Source: Rhodobiaceae bacterium (GTDB lineage Bacteria > Pseudomonadota > Alphaproteobacteria > Micropepsales > Micropepsaceae). Taken from it: DNA of 14,057 bases. The notes under the pieces were generated by a model. That model searched no databases. It was not told the DNA's origin and was given only the letters and a program-made list of their open reading frames with translations. The stretch is from assembly GCA_009885515.1 (NCBI GenBank), contig VFKO01000559.1, forward strand, positions 1-14,057, given 5' to 3'. A program made the translations under genes and the position numbers. How positions within the stretch are numbered: the first letter of the stretch is position 1; every line of letters starts with the position of its first letter. Shown piece after piece: positions 1-6,376 of this stretch.

Positions 1-162
1 GCGTCTCACCGGCGGGCGGCGTTCGAGGCGGCTGAATATTTGATGGATTATCTCAAAACAAAAGCACCGTTCTGGAAGCGGGAGTTGCGCCAGTCCGGAG
101 AGTACTGGATTGAGGCGCGCAGCAGCGATGATGATGCGGCCGCGCGCTGGTCCAAGGGTTAG
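1..162 (+). CDS. moaE: Molybdopterin synthase catalytic (large) subunit MoaE, C-terminal part
   Basis: The first 53 codons are open from the window edge and end in TAG at 160-162. The peptide carries the C-terminal MoaE signature: an R-x-x-AFEAAE helix followed by YLMDYLKTKAPFWKRE, then GEYWIEARSSDDD. In the family this conserved lysine-rich segment (KTKAPFWKRE) lies in the active site. MoaE works with the MoaD sulfur carrier to put the dithiolene sulfurs onto precursor Z and so make molybdopterin in the cytosol. The N-terminal two thirds lie outside the window. The stop codon overlaps the stop of the convergent ilvE gene. The identification rests on a short but very characteristic segment. 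Confidence 0.92.
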   Translation, partial: ASHRRAAFEAAEYLMDYLKTKAPFWKRELRQSGEYWIEARSSDDDAAARWSKG

Positions 163-1043
163 ATTTTCATTTTGCCACGAACAAAGTTTGCGTAGTCGTC
201 CATCAATGTGCGCGTTATGTTGCCGACTGTGAATTTCCACGGGCCAATTTCGCCAACGGGGGTCACTTCTGCGGCGGAGCCGGTGAGAAAGCATTCGCTG
301 AACCCGGCGACGTCCGAGCTTTGAATGTATTTTTCCACTACGTCGATCTGGCGTGCGCGCGCGAGATCCATGACGGTTTGGCGCGTGATGCCATTGAGGA
401 AGCAATCAGGCCAGGGCGTGAACAGTTTGTTGTCCTTGACGAAGAACATGTTGGCGCCGGTTGCTTCAGCGACCAGGCCGCGCCAGTCGTACATCATGGC
501 GTCGGCATATCCTTTGGCTTCGGCCTCGTGTTTTGACAAAGTGCAGATCATGTACAGGCCCGCGGCTTTGGCCTGCCATGGCGTTGTGTCGGGCGCCGGG
601 CGGCGCCAGCGCGAGATGTCGAGCCTGATGCCTTTTTCCTTGATCGCGGGGTCGAACATTGACGGCCAGGGCCAGACGGCAATCGCGACGTGAATTTTCG
701 ATTTCTGCGCGCTCACAGCCATTTGTTCGCTGCCGCGCCAGGCCACAGGGCGCATGTAGGCGTCATCGGCGCCTTGGGCTTCGACCACTTGCCTGCAGGC
801 GTCGCTGATCTGTGATTCGGTGTAGGGGATTTCAAATCCCATCAAGCGCGCGGACTCAAACAGGCGGGCGGTGTGCTGTTCCAGTTTGAAGACTTTTCTG
901 CCGTAAACGCGCTGGCCTTCAAAAATGGATGAACCGTAGTGCAGGCCGTGGGTCAGTACGTGTATTTTTGCTTCCCGCCACGGCACCAGTTTGCCGTCCA
1001 TCCAGATGTGTCCATCGCGGTCATCGAAAGGAATTAGCGACAT
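159..1043 (-). CDS. ilvE: Branched-chain amino acid aminotransferase (class IV PLP enzyme)
   Basis: This 294-residue protein transfers the amino group between glutamate and the 2-oxo acids of leucine, isoleucine and valine. It is the last step of branched-chain amino acid synthesis and the first of their breakdown. Fold-type IV features are clear: HGLHYGSSIFEG near residues 32-43, the PLP Schiff-base lysine in WQAKAAGLY (K159), the pyridine-nitrogen glutamate in VAEATGANMFF (E193), and the C-terminal FLTGSAAEVTPV loop that binds phosphate and substrate. K159 and E193 fall at the same positions as in the E. coli enzyme if translation starts at the ATG at 1043. An upstream GTG at 1070 is in frame but has no good ribosome site, while AGGAG lies six bases before the ATG. 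The gene is monocistronic, convergent with moaE and divergent from the MarR-type gene. Confidence 0.95.
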   Translation of the reverse strand: MSLIPFDDRDGHIWMDGKLVPWREAKIHVLTHGLHYGSSIFEGQRVYGRKVFKLEQHTARLFESARLMGFEIPYTESQISDACRQVVEAQGADDAYMRPVAWRGSEQMAVSAQKSKIHVAIAVWPWPSMFDPAIKEKGIRLDISRWRRPAPDTTPWQAKAAGLYMICTLSKHEAEAKGYADAMMYDWRGLVAEATGANMFFVKDNKLFTPWPDCFLNGITRQTVMDLARARQIDVVEKYIQSSDVAGFSECFLTGSAAEVTPVGEIGPWKFTVGNITRTLMDDYANFVRGKMKI

Positions 1044-1049
1044 GGCGGG

Positions 1050-1054
1050 CTCCT
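1050..1054 (-). promoter_or_regulatory. Ribosome binding site that fixes the ilvE start
   Basis: On the minus strand AGGAG stands six bases before the ATG at 1043. This favours the 294-residue form over a nine-residue longer one that would start at the GTG at 1070. Confidence 0.75.
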
Positions 1055-1072
1055 GGAACTCGTTAAGCACAG

Positions 1073-1101
1073 AGTATAGCTTGCGAGCCGTGCACTGTGC
1101 A
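1073..1101 (-). promoter_or_regulatory. Candidate sigma70-type promoter of ilvE
   Basis: On the minus strand TATACT (1073-1078) is a good -10 box. Seventeen bases upstream stands TGCACA (1096-1101), a four-of-six match to TTGACA. The -35 box lies inside the GTGCAC-T-GTGCAC near-palindrome, so a protein bound there would block RNA polymerase. The boxes are seen in the sequence; promoter activity is inferred. Confidence 0.45.
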
Positions 1102-1102
1102 C
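1090..1102. promoter_or_regulatory. Near-palindromic candidate operator in the ilvE/marR control region
   Basis: GTGCACTGTGCAC is two GTGCAC half-sites around a single T, and is symmetric except for that central base. It sits between ilvE and the MarR-type gene and covers the ilvE -35 box. Divergent intergenic palindromes next to a marR gene are typical sites of autoregulation. Which protein binds here (the MarR protein, the response regulator, or another) is unknown. Confidence 0.4.
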
Positions 1103-1158
1103 TCTATTGTGGCGCATATCTGCCATAGACAAGGTGCAGGACTCCAGCAGGCATTTTG

Positions 1159-1644
1159 ATGAAATCTGCGGCCCCTCTTCTATATTTGCGGGAAGAAGAG
1201 CTTACCGATGGGGTTGAGCTCTTCTTTTTTGCCGGGCGCGATGTCGGGCAAGCCACGGATGCGCGGCTGCAGGAACTTGAACTTGGGCGGGCGCATGCGC
1301 GCGCTCTGCATTTTATTGCGCGTCACCCAGGGATGCCGGTTTCGGATCTTTTGAGTATTCTTGGTATAACCAAACAGTCGCTCGGCCGCGTTTTGAGAGA
1401 TTTATTGAGGATTGGAGTTTTGACCCAAACCCAGGGAACCCGCGATAAGCGTCAACGGCTATTGCGGCTGACGGCAAAAGGCATGGAAGTGGCGGGCGAT
1501 TTGGTTGCACTGCAGCGCGCCAGATTTGCCAAGGCGTACAAGGACGCTGGCCCCGAAGCTGTGGCAGGGTTCAGGCAGGTGCTATCGGGCTTGCTGGCGG
1601 ATCAGGAACGGGCAGGGGTTATGCGCCTGATAGCGAAACGATGA
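1159..1644 (+). CDS. MarR-family winged-helix regulator, PetP-like
   Basis: This 161-residue DNA-binding protein has a MarR fold: an N-terminal dimerisation helix (residues 11-55), helix-turn-helix at about 60-85 (SDLLSILGITKQSLGRVLRDL) and a beta-wing with DKRQRLLRLTAKG at 96-108. The N-terminal LREEELTDGVELFFFAGRD and the ITKQSLGRVLRDL recognition helix match the alphaproteobacterial subgroup named after Rhodobacter PetP, which is paired with the response regulator PetR. I choose the ATG at 1159, with AGCAGG seven bases upstream, over the adjoining TTG at 1156. Its TGA overlaps the ATG of the response regulator (ATGA at 1641-1644), so the two are translationally coupled. The ligand and targets are unknown. 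The palindrome at 1090-1102 is a possible autoregulatory site. Confidence 0.88.
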   Translation: MKSAAPLLYLREEELTDGVELFFFAGRDVGQATDARLQELELGRAHARALHFIARHPGMPVSDLLSILGITKQSLGRVLRDLLRIGVLTQTQGTRDKRQRLLRLTAKGMEVAGDLVALQRARFAKAYKDAGPEAVAGFRQVLSGLLADQERAGVMRLIAKR

Positions 1645-2363
1645 CACCAGATGTAAAAATTGAAAGTGAAAGTGAAAAGACCGTCCAGCATCTGCTGATC
1701 GTGGATGATGACACGCGCATTCGCACATTGTTGCAGCGGTTTCTCAGCGAAAGCGGCTACCGGGTTACGGCGGCCAAAGACGCTGCAGAGGCGCGTCAAC
1801 TTATGGCAAGCCTGGATTTCGACTTTATCGTGCTTGACGTCATGATGCCGGGTGAAGACGGCTTTTCGCTGACGAAGTCCATTCGCGAGACATCGAGTGT
1901 GCCGATATTGTTGCTGACGGCGCGGGGGGAGTCGATCGACCGGATCGAAGGGTTGGAACGTGGTGCCGACGATTATTTGGCCAAGCCCTTTGAGCCACGT
2001 GAATTGCTGCTGCGGATTTCGACAATTTTGCGGCGTGCAGGACGGCCGGCCGAAGTGCTGCGGCAGATTGTTCATCTTGGCGCTTGCCGCTTTGATGCCG
2101 AGCGCGGTGAACTTACGCGAGAGGGAAAACCGGTCAAACTGACTTCGGCCGAGCTTCAATTGTTGCGGTTGCTGGGTGCAAACCCGGGGCAATCCTTTAC
2201 GCGTTCAGATTTATCGCAACGGATGGGTGCGGTGCTGGAGCGGACGGTCGATGTGCAAATCACGCGACTGCGCCGCAAGATCGAGAATGATCCCAAATTG
2301 CCACTTTATCTGCAAACTGTTCGCGGCATTGGCTACGTGCTGATGCCAGATCGCGTGGGTTAG
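1641..2363 (+). CDS. OmpR/PhoB-family response regulator, PetR-like
   Basis: This 240-residue two-component response regulator has two domains. The receiver domain (about 16-130) shows the acidic pocket D22-D23, phospho-acceptor D66 in FIVLDVMMP, switch T93 in LLLTARGES and the conserved K115 in YLAKPFEPREL. The C-terminal winged helix (about 140-237) has the usual LTSAELQLLRLL, RTVDVQITRLRRKIE and TVRGIGYVL elements. It should bind direct repeats as a dimer after phosphorylation, most likely by the histidine kinase encoded four bases downstream. The start overlaps the MarR stop. In Rhodobacter capsulatus PetR is required for photosynthetic and respiratory growth; whether this protein has the same targets cannot be told from sequence. 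The first 16 residues form a charged extension before the receiver. Confidence 0.93.
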   Translation: MTPDVKIESESEKTVQHLLIVDDDTRIRTLLQRFLSESGYRVTAAKDAAEARQLMASLDFDFIVLDVMMPGEDGFSLTKSIRETSSVPILLLTARGESIDRIEGLERGADDYLAKPFEPRELLLRISTILRRAGRPAEVLRQIVHLGACRFDAERGELTREGKPVKLTSAELQLLRLLGANPGQSFTRSDLSQRMGAVLERTVDVQITRLRRKIENDPKLPLYLQTVRGIGYVLMPDRVG

Positions 2364-2367
2364 CGCT

Positions 2368-3702
2368 GTGTCAGGCGGATGGTTCAGGCGCTCAATGCCA
2401 CGCGGATTGTTCGGCCGCTCGCTGATGATCATCGTGATGCCGGTGGTGATGGTGCAAGCGGTGGTGACGTATTTGCTGTTCGATCAGCAATGGGATTCAG
2501 TGACGATGCGAATCTCGCGCGCAGTTGCGGCGCAGATCGTGCTGTTCGTACAGAGTTACGAAACCCTGGGTGAGGAGCGCTTTGCAGCGGAGGCTGTGCG
2601 GCTGCGAGAAACGTCGTTCGGGTTGGTGCCTGTGGTGAAGCAGGGCGAAAAAATACCTGAAACCGATTCACCGGCCTATGATGTCCTGAAGAGAGTGTTC
2701 GTCAGGGAATTGTCGTCGCGGATTGAGCGTCCGGTCTGGATCGATTCGACTACGCTGGAAGATCACGTCGATATCCGGGTCCAATTGGACGGCGCCGTGA
2801 TGCACGTCATGGCGGAGCGCAAACGGGTCATGTCGACCAATACTCATGTCTGGGTCGGCTGGATGATTGCCACGTCTTTGGTGTTCTTGAGCGTGGCGAT
2901 TATATTTCTGCGCAATCAAATCAGACCGATCGAACGGTTGGCGGATGCGGCGGAAGCGTTTGGCAAGGGACGGGATGCGCCGGACTTCAGGCCATCTGGC
3001 GCTACGGAGGTCAGACGCGCGTCGCTCGCCTTTATCGACATGCGAGAGCGCATTTCGCGGTTCGTCCAGCAGCGGACTGACATGCTGGCGGGCGTCAGCC
3101 ATGATTTGCGGACGCCGTTGACGCGGATGAAGCTTGAACTCGCGATGATGAAAGACGACACGTCAATTCAAGCGCTTAAGGGCGATCTTGAAGAGATGGA
3201 GCATATGCTTGAAGAGTATCTGGCCTTTGCGCGCGGACAGGCGGGGGAGGGGGCTACCGACACGGATATCTCGCAGTTGTTGCGCGATGTTGCGGTCAAC
3301 GCTCAGCGCAAGGCTGATGCCAAAATGCCCTTGAAGACATTAACTTTGACTGCGCCTGAAGGGGTGGCCCTGGAAGTCAGGCCCAATGCGCTCAGGCGTT
3401 GCGTGGTGAATTTGGTTGAAAATGCCATGCGTCATGGGACCAAGGTGCAACTCAGCGCGGTGCTGCATGGAGATGTTGTGGAGATTGCTGTTGACGACGA
3501 CGGCCCCGGAATACCGGAGGCGCGCCGGGAAGAAGCGTTTCGCCCGTTTCATCGTCTGGACAGCGGACGTTCGCTCGCAACTGGCGGTGCAGGGTTGGGG
3601 TTGGCAATCGCGCGCGATATCGCCCGGGGACATGGAGGCGATATCATTCTTGAGGACAGCAAGCTGGGTGGCTTGCGGGCGATGATCCGTTTGCCGGTTT
3701 AG
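2368..3702 (+). CDS. EnvZ-like sensor histidine kinase (HAMP, HisKA, HATPase)
   Basis: This 444-residue inner-membrane kinase is the probable partner of the upstream OmpR-type regulator. Order of parts: first membrane helix (about 18-38), periplasmic region (about 39-160), second membrane helix (about 162-182), HAMP linker (about 183-235), dimerisation domain with the phospho-acceptor H245 in GVSHDLRTPLTRMKLELAMM, and an ATPase domain with the N box NLVENAMRHG (348-357), G1 box DDDGPGIP (376-383) and G2 box GAGLGLAIA (407-415). All catalytic motifs are intact. The start is a GTG four bases after the regulator stop; an ATG at 2395 would shorten the cytosolic N-terminus by nine residues and is possible. 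The signal it senses is unknown. Its stop lies five bases from the stop of the convergent phasin gene, with no room for a conventional terminator. Confidence 0.93.
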   Translation: MSGGWFRRSMPRGLFGRSLMIIVMPVVMVQAVVTYLLFDQQWDSVTMRISRAVAAQIVLFVQSYETLGEERFAAEAVRLRETSFGLVPVVKQGEKIPETDSPAYDVLKRVFVRELSSRIERPVWIDSTTLEDHVDIRVQLDGAVMHVMAERKRVMSTNTHVWVGWMIATSLVFLSVAIIFLRNQIRPIERLADAAEAFGKGRDAPDFRPSGATEVRRASLAFIDMRERISRFVQQRTDMLAGVSHDLRTPLTRMKLELAMMKDDTSIQALKGDLEEMEHMLEEYLAFARGQAGEGATDTDISQLLRDVAVNAQRKADAKMPLKTLTLTAPEGVALEVRPNALRRCVVNLVENAMRHGTKVQLSAVLHGDVVEIAVDDDGPGIPEARREEAFRPFHRLDSGRSLATGGAGLGLAIARDIARGHGGDIILEDSKLGGLRAMIRLPV

Positions 3703-3707
3703 TGATG

Positions 3708-4163
3708 CTATTTTTTTGGACTCGAAATGCTTTCAGCGAGTTCCTGCATCTCGGATATGGACTCTTTTGCGCGATCCTGGATGACTTTGAAGGCCTCGCT
3801 GTTGGCACTGATCGTCAAGTCGGCAAGTTCTTTCATGTGCATCAAGGCGCGGCCAATCGTTTTTTCAACCAGTTCAGCCTGTGTTTTCGGAAGGTCTTTT
3901 TCGTCGTTGGCCTTCATCAAGCCGGTGGCTGCGTCTTGAATTGATTGCATCGTTTCGCTGAGAATCTCGGTCTGACGGCGCATCAGGTTTTGATAACCTT
4001 CGGCCGCTTTCTGGTTGGCTTTGACCAGCGCATCAAAGTTCTTTTTTTGACTTTCCATCAGCGACGATGTGTTTACGCCCGGTACGTTAAAACGGTCCCA
4101 GAAACTTTGATCAAAGTTCGGCCACTTGAAATCGAATTCGAGGAATGGGGATTTGTTGGTCAT
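3708..4163 (-). CDS. Phasin family protein
   Basis: This 151-residue protein is of the Phasin_2 type. The family coats polyhydroxyalkanoate granules, although some members have other roles. Visible features are an aromatic N-terminal stretch (FLEFDFKWPNFDQSFWDRF), then the signature region NFDALVKANQKAAEGYQNLMRRQTEIL followed by long amphipathic helices, ending in a lysine-containing tail. It has no signal peptide or membrane helix. I choose the ATG at 4163 because AAGGAGA stands seven bases before it; an in-frame ATG at 4181 lacks such a site. It is the last gene of a minus-strand series (ybjN, proC, tetR, phasin), 52 bases after the TetR-type gene. The pairing suggests, but does not prove, that the regulator controls it. 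No PHA synthase is seen in the window. Confidence 0.87.
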   Translation of the reverse strand: MTNKSPFLEFDFKWPNFDQSFWDRFNVPGVNTSSLMESQKKNFDALVKANQKAAEGYQNLMRRQTEILSETMQSIQDAATGLMKANDEKDLPKTQAELVEKTIGRALMHMKELADLTISANSEAFKVIQDRAKESISEMQELAESISSPKK

Positions 4164-4170
4164 GGTGGTG

Positions 4171-4177
4171 TCTCCTT
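4171..4177 (-). promoter_or_regulatory. Strong ribosome binding site of the phasin gene
   Basis: AAGGAGA on the minus strand lies seven bases before the ATG at 4163 and decides that start. It is the strongest Shine-Dalgarno match in this minus-strand series, which fits an abundant granule protein. Confidence 0.7.
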
Positions 4178-4215
4178 GCATGCCACCGCCAGCATGGCCC
4201 CCCTGATTCAGAGCG

Positions 4216-4818
4216 TCAATCCGTGTCCGCCGTTTCCTCAGACTTATTAGCTTGCCGGAGAGCGCTCACCCATTCTTCCATTGTTCGCATGCGCCGGTCG
4301 ACGTGAGCCATGGTTTTAGCCAAATCGTCGCCGTCGTTGAGCCACACGCCCAGTGTTTCAGCCAAGAGCAGCCCTATTGCGCGCGTGACGAAGAATCCTT
4401 CCCAGCCGGTGCTGGGCAGGGCCGCGCAATCGGCGATCCATTGGGCGCTGCGCATGGTGGCAGGAATCAGGTCAATGATCTCGCCGAGGTTGCCGACACT
4501 TTCGTTGTGGATGATGCGCAGGGCCGGACGCATCGGTGCCAGGCCTTCAAACCAATTGAGGATGGCATCGAAAGCGCGGTCGCGGGCGGGCGAGCCTTTG
4601 TCGGGTTCATCCGCGCGCTCCAAAAGTGCGATGTCGGTGCGCTTTGCCATCAGGGACAACAATGCACGTTTGTCCGGGCACATTTCGTACATGGTTTGCG
4701 GAGGAATTTTTGCTTTGCGCGCCATAGCGGTCAGCGAAAGTGCAGCCCAGCCCTGCTCTTCAATTGCCGCCAGGGCTGCTGTCACAAGTTTGTCTTCGGG
4801 AGAGGTTTTTGCCGCCAT
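4216..4818 (-). CDS. TetR-family regulator with a COQ9-like C-terminal half
   Basis: This 200-residue protein has an N-terminal TetR-type helix-turn-helix (about residues 10-58: ALAAIEEQGWAALSLTAMAR, KAKIPPQTMYEMCPDKRALL). The ligand/dimer domain ends in GVWLNDGDDLAKTMAHVDRRMRTMEEW. That W-x-ND...DL..TMA..DRR pattern resembles the C-terminus of COQ9-type proteins, which share the TetR fold. The HTH looks complete, so DNA binding is the likelier role, and the COQ9 resemblance is noted by eye only. I use the ATG at 4818, seven bases after the proC stop; it has no close Shine-Dalgarno sequence, so translation is probably coupled to proC. The phasin gene follows 52 bases downstream. The effector and operator are unknown. 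Confidence 0.8.
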   Translation of the reverse strand: MAAKTSPEDKLVTAALAAIEEQGWAALSLTAMARKAKIPPQTMYEMCPDKRALLSLMAKRTDIALLERADEPDKGSPARDRAFDAILNWFEGLAPMRPALRIIHNESVGNLGEIIDLIPATMRSAQWIADCAALPSTGWEGFFVTRAIGLLLAETLGVWLNDGDDLAKTMAHVDRRMRTMEEWVSALRQANKSEETADTD

Positions 4819-4825
4819 GATTGCG

Positions 4826-5692
4826 CTATTCGATCCTTGCCAATTCGGTCGCGCGCAGGGTTGCGGCTTCAATCGCATCACCAATGAGCCGTTCAAACAG
4901 CGATTCGCTCATGAGTACATTGAGTGCGGCTTGCGTTGTGCCGCCCGGACTTGTGACCGATTTGCGAAGGCTGGCTGGCTCAATTTTGGTTGCTGAAAGC
5001 ATGGCGGCTGCTCCTTCGATGGTTTTGCGAGCCAGCACTTGGGCGACGGTGGGAGGCAGACCCATGCGCTGCGCTGCCGCTGCCAGAGATTCTGTGAGTA
5101 AAAAAGCATAAGCCGGTCCCGAACCCGACACTGCGGTCACGGCATTCAGTTGGTTTTCGTCGTCAAGCCAAATCAGGTCACCGACCGCCTTGAGCAATTG
5201 TTCTGCCAGTTTTTTCTGAGCGGGCTTGATGGTGGACGGGGTGAAAGCGGCTGTAATGCCTTTGCCGATTGACGCTGGCAAGTTCGGCATCGAACGAACG
5301 AGCGCTGCTGGTGTATTGAGCCAATGGTTCAAGCGTTGGATTGTGGTTCCGGCAGCGATCGAAATGACGAGAGCATTTTGCGCTGCGTCGGCGTAGGCAG
5401 GAGCAATTGATGCCATCAGTTGTGGTTTGACAGCCAAGATAAGGGCCTGCGGATTGGTGCCGTCTATGGCTCGTGCATTTTTTGCGACAAGCGCGCCCAT
5501 TTTGCGAAACGCATTAGCGGCGGCTGGCGTTAGCGCGGGGTCGATCAGCACCAAACGGTTGCCCAAACCAGCGGCTGCAAGGCCGCGGGCAAAGGCGCTG
5601 CCCATGTGGCCAGCACCAACAATGACTATCGGCCGTGCTTTTTGGTCCGACTGCTGGGTTTCAACTTTGATTTTCAGGCGCTGCCTTGACAC
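4826..5692 (-). CDS. proC: Pyrroline-5-carboxylate reductase
   Basis: This enzyme reduces 1-pyrroline-5-carboxylate to proline with NAD(P)H, the last step of proline synthesis, in the cytosol. The Rossmann motif VIVGAGHMGSAF and the family signature TAVSGSGPAYAFLLTESLAAAAQRMGLP, followed by SPGGTT, are all present. The only workable start near the expected N-terminus is the GTG at 5692, which gives 288 residues and overlaps the end of ybjN by 19 bases. A longer in-frame ATG at 5740 would lie deeper inside ybjN. With the GTG start the nucleotide-binding motif begins at residue 26, so there is an N-terminal extension of about 18 residues compared with E. coli ProC (269 residues). No clear ribosome site precedes the GTG, in keeping with translational coupling to ybjN. 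Confidence 0.93.
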   Translation of the reverse strand: MSRQRLKIKVETQQSDQKARPIVIVGAGHMGSAFARGLAAAGLGNRLVLIDPALTPAAANAFRKMGALVAKNARAIDGTNPQALILAVKPQLMASIAPAYADAAQNALVISIAAGTTIQRLNHWLNTPAALVRSMPNLPASIGKGITAAFTPSTIKPAQKKLAEQLLKAVGDLIWLDDENQLNAVTAVSGSGPAYAFLLTESLAAAAQRMGLPPTVAQVLARKTIEGAAAMLSATKIEPASLRKSVTSPGGTTQAALNVLMSESLFERLIGDAIEAATLRATELARIE

Positions 5693-6174
5693 TGGTATAC
5701 AACCGCCGCTGCTGCTTCTGCTGCTGACTTTCCAGCCCAAATGACAAATTGGAAAGCCGAATAATAGCGATCGCAGGCTTCCAACGCGGCGTCAATCATG
5801 CCCTCGCACTGCTCGGGTGTGCCCATCGAATTGCGCAATAATAGTCCATGACGATAGGTGATTTGGCCGCTGTCGGGCCACATTTCGAAATGCCCGAGCC
5901 CAAGTTGTTCGTTGATCATATTGATGAGGGCTGCGACTTCCGCCCGCTTGGCGCGAGGTACTTTGACTTCAAGCTGGGCTAACAATTGAAGTGTTTCAAC
6001 ATTCGAACGCCAACTAAACGATAGATGGTGGTCTTCGGCTTGGCCTGGGAACGAAAGATGCATCTCATCTTCGCCCGCGCGGTCGAACAACCATTCGTTT
6101 TGGGCGGCAAGTTGCTCGACCAAATCCAGTGGATTGTCGTTGGTTACAGAAGTATGGACTTGCGGTGTACTCAT
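5674..6174 (-). CDS. YbjN domain-containing protein
   Basis: This 166-residue protein belongs to the alphaproteobacterial YbjN family. Matching segments are NPLDLVEQLAAQNEWLFDR, LGHFEMWPDSGQITYRHGLLL, EACDRYYSAFQFVIWAGKSA and an alanine-rich end. YbjN proteins share the fold of type III secretion chaperones. In E. coli overexpression of ybjN affects motility, stress response and membrane traits, but no biochemical activity is settled. There is no signal peptide. Next to proC it has the genomic position usual in this class. Its 3' end overlaps proC by 19 bases, so the two are co-translated. Only a weak purine run (GAAAAG) precedes the ATG, and upstream lies the long structured gap, which may act as its leader. 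Confidence 0.88.
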   Translation of the reverse strand: MSTPQVHTSVTNDNPLDLVEQLAAQNEWLFDRAGEDEMHLSFPGQAEDHHLSFSWRSNVETLQLLAQLEVKVPRAKRAEVAALINMINEQLGLGHFEMWPDSGQITYRHGLLLRNSMGTPEQCEGMIDAALEACDRYYSAFQFVIWAGKSAAEAAAAVVYQCQGSA

Positions 6175-6197
6175 ATCAACTTTTCTGCCTTTCCAGA

Positions 6198-6250
6198 CCT
6201 CTCAGAGTCAGCCCGCCGCCGGGGTGGGCCGGCGGCGGTGACATGCGAGG
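6198..6250. promoter_or_regulatory. GC-rich hairpin upstream of ybjN
   Basis: CCGCCGCCGG (6213-6222) and CCGGCGGCGG (6229-6238) form a perfect 10-bp stem around a six-base loop. GTCA (6207-6210) with TGAC (6239-6242) adds four pairs after a two-base bulge, and CCTC/GAGG (6198-6201 and 6247-6250) can close it. Its inner edge is about 24-40 bases before the ybjN ATG. No T run follows on either strand, so it is not a standard terminator. A leader element, an RNA 3' stabiliser or a protein site are possible roles. Confidence 0.55.
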
Positions 6251-6265
6251 GCAAAATAGCAAGGG

Positions 6266-6344
6266 TACGCAGGCAGGTGTTCCGGACTTGGATTAACAAA
6301 CGCTCCACATCTAGTAGTCCGACGCGAAGCACCTCCCATGCATA
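6266..6344 (-). ncRNA. Candidate structured RNA (rod-like fold), unassigned
   Basis: Read as minus-strand RNA, 6344-6330 pairs with 6279-6266 over about 13 base pairs with one bulge and one mismatch. Inside it, 6321-6316 (CGGACT) pairs with 6288-6283 (AGTCCG). Two of the pairs are G-U on the minus strand and would be A-C on the plus strand, so the minus strand is the better-folding one. This could be part of a longer leader of ybjN or a separate small RNA. I did not recognise a known family, and no promoter or end is defined. Confidence 0.3.
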
Positions 6345-6376
6345 GGAGCGTGCACTAAAGGTTGAATCGAGCGCAA
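6311..6376 (-). CDS. Possible 21-codon leader reading frame
   Basis: A perfect AGGAGG (6381-6386, minus strand) stands four bases before a TTG that opens a 21-codon frame ending in TAG at 6311. The frame runs through the 5' arm of the rod at 6266-6344 and its inner stem, so ribosomes on it would melt the fold, as in leader-peptide control. The product (MRSIQPLVHAPMHGRCFASD plus Y) has no codon bias or motif that points to a function. It is weakly supported: short frames behind a good ribosome site also arise by chance. Confidence 0.2.
   Translation of the reverse strand: MRSIQPLVHAPMHGRCFASDY

Noticed and set aside
325..693. Plus-strand frames opposite ilvE
   Set aside because: They are shadows of ilvE, whose PLP-binding residues are in place on the minus strand.
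1156..1158. TTG as the start of the MarR-type gene
   Set aside because: An ATG follows immediately at 1159 with AGCAGG at a better distance.
6260..6300. GTCCGGAA on the minus strand, reminiscent of the SRP RNA apical loop
   Set aside because: The flanking bases do not form the symmetric SRP domain IV helix, and the expected GGAAGCAG partner segment is missing.
6355..6375. GGTTGAATC, a possible tRNA T-arm
   Set aside because: It lacks the GTTC of the T loop, and no acceptor or anticodon stem can be built around it on either strand.
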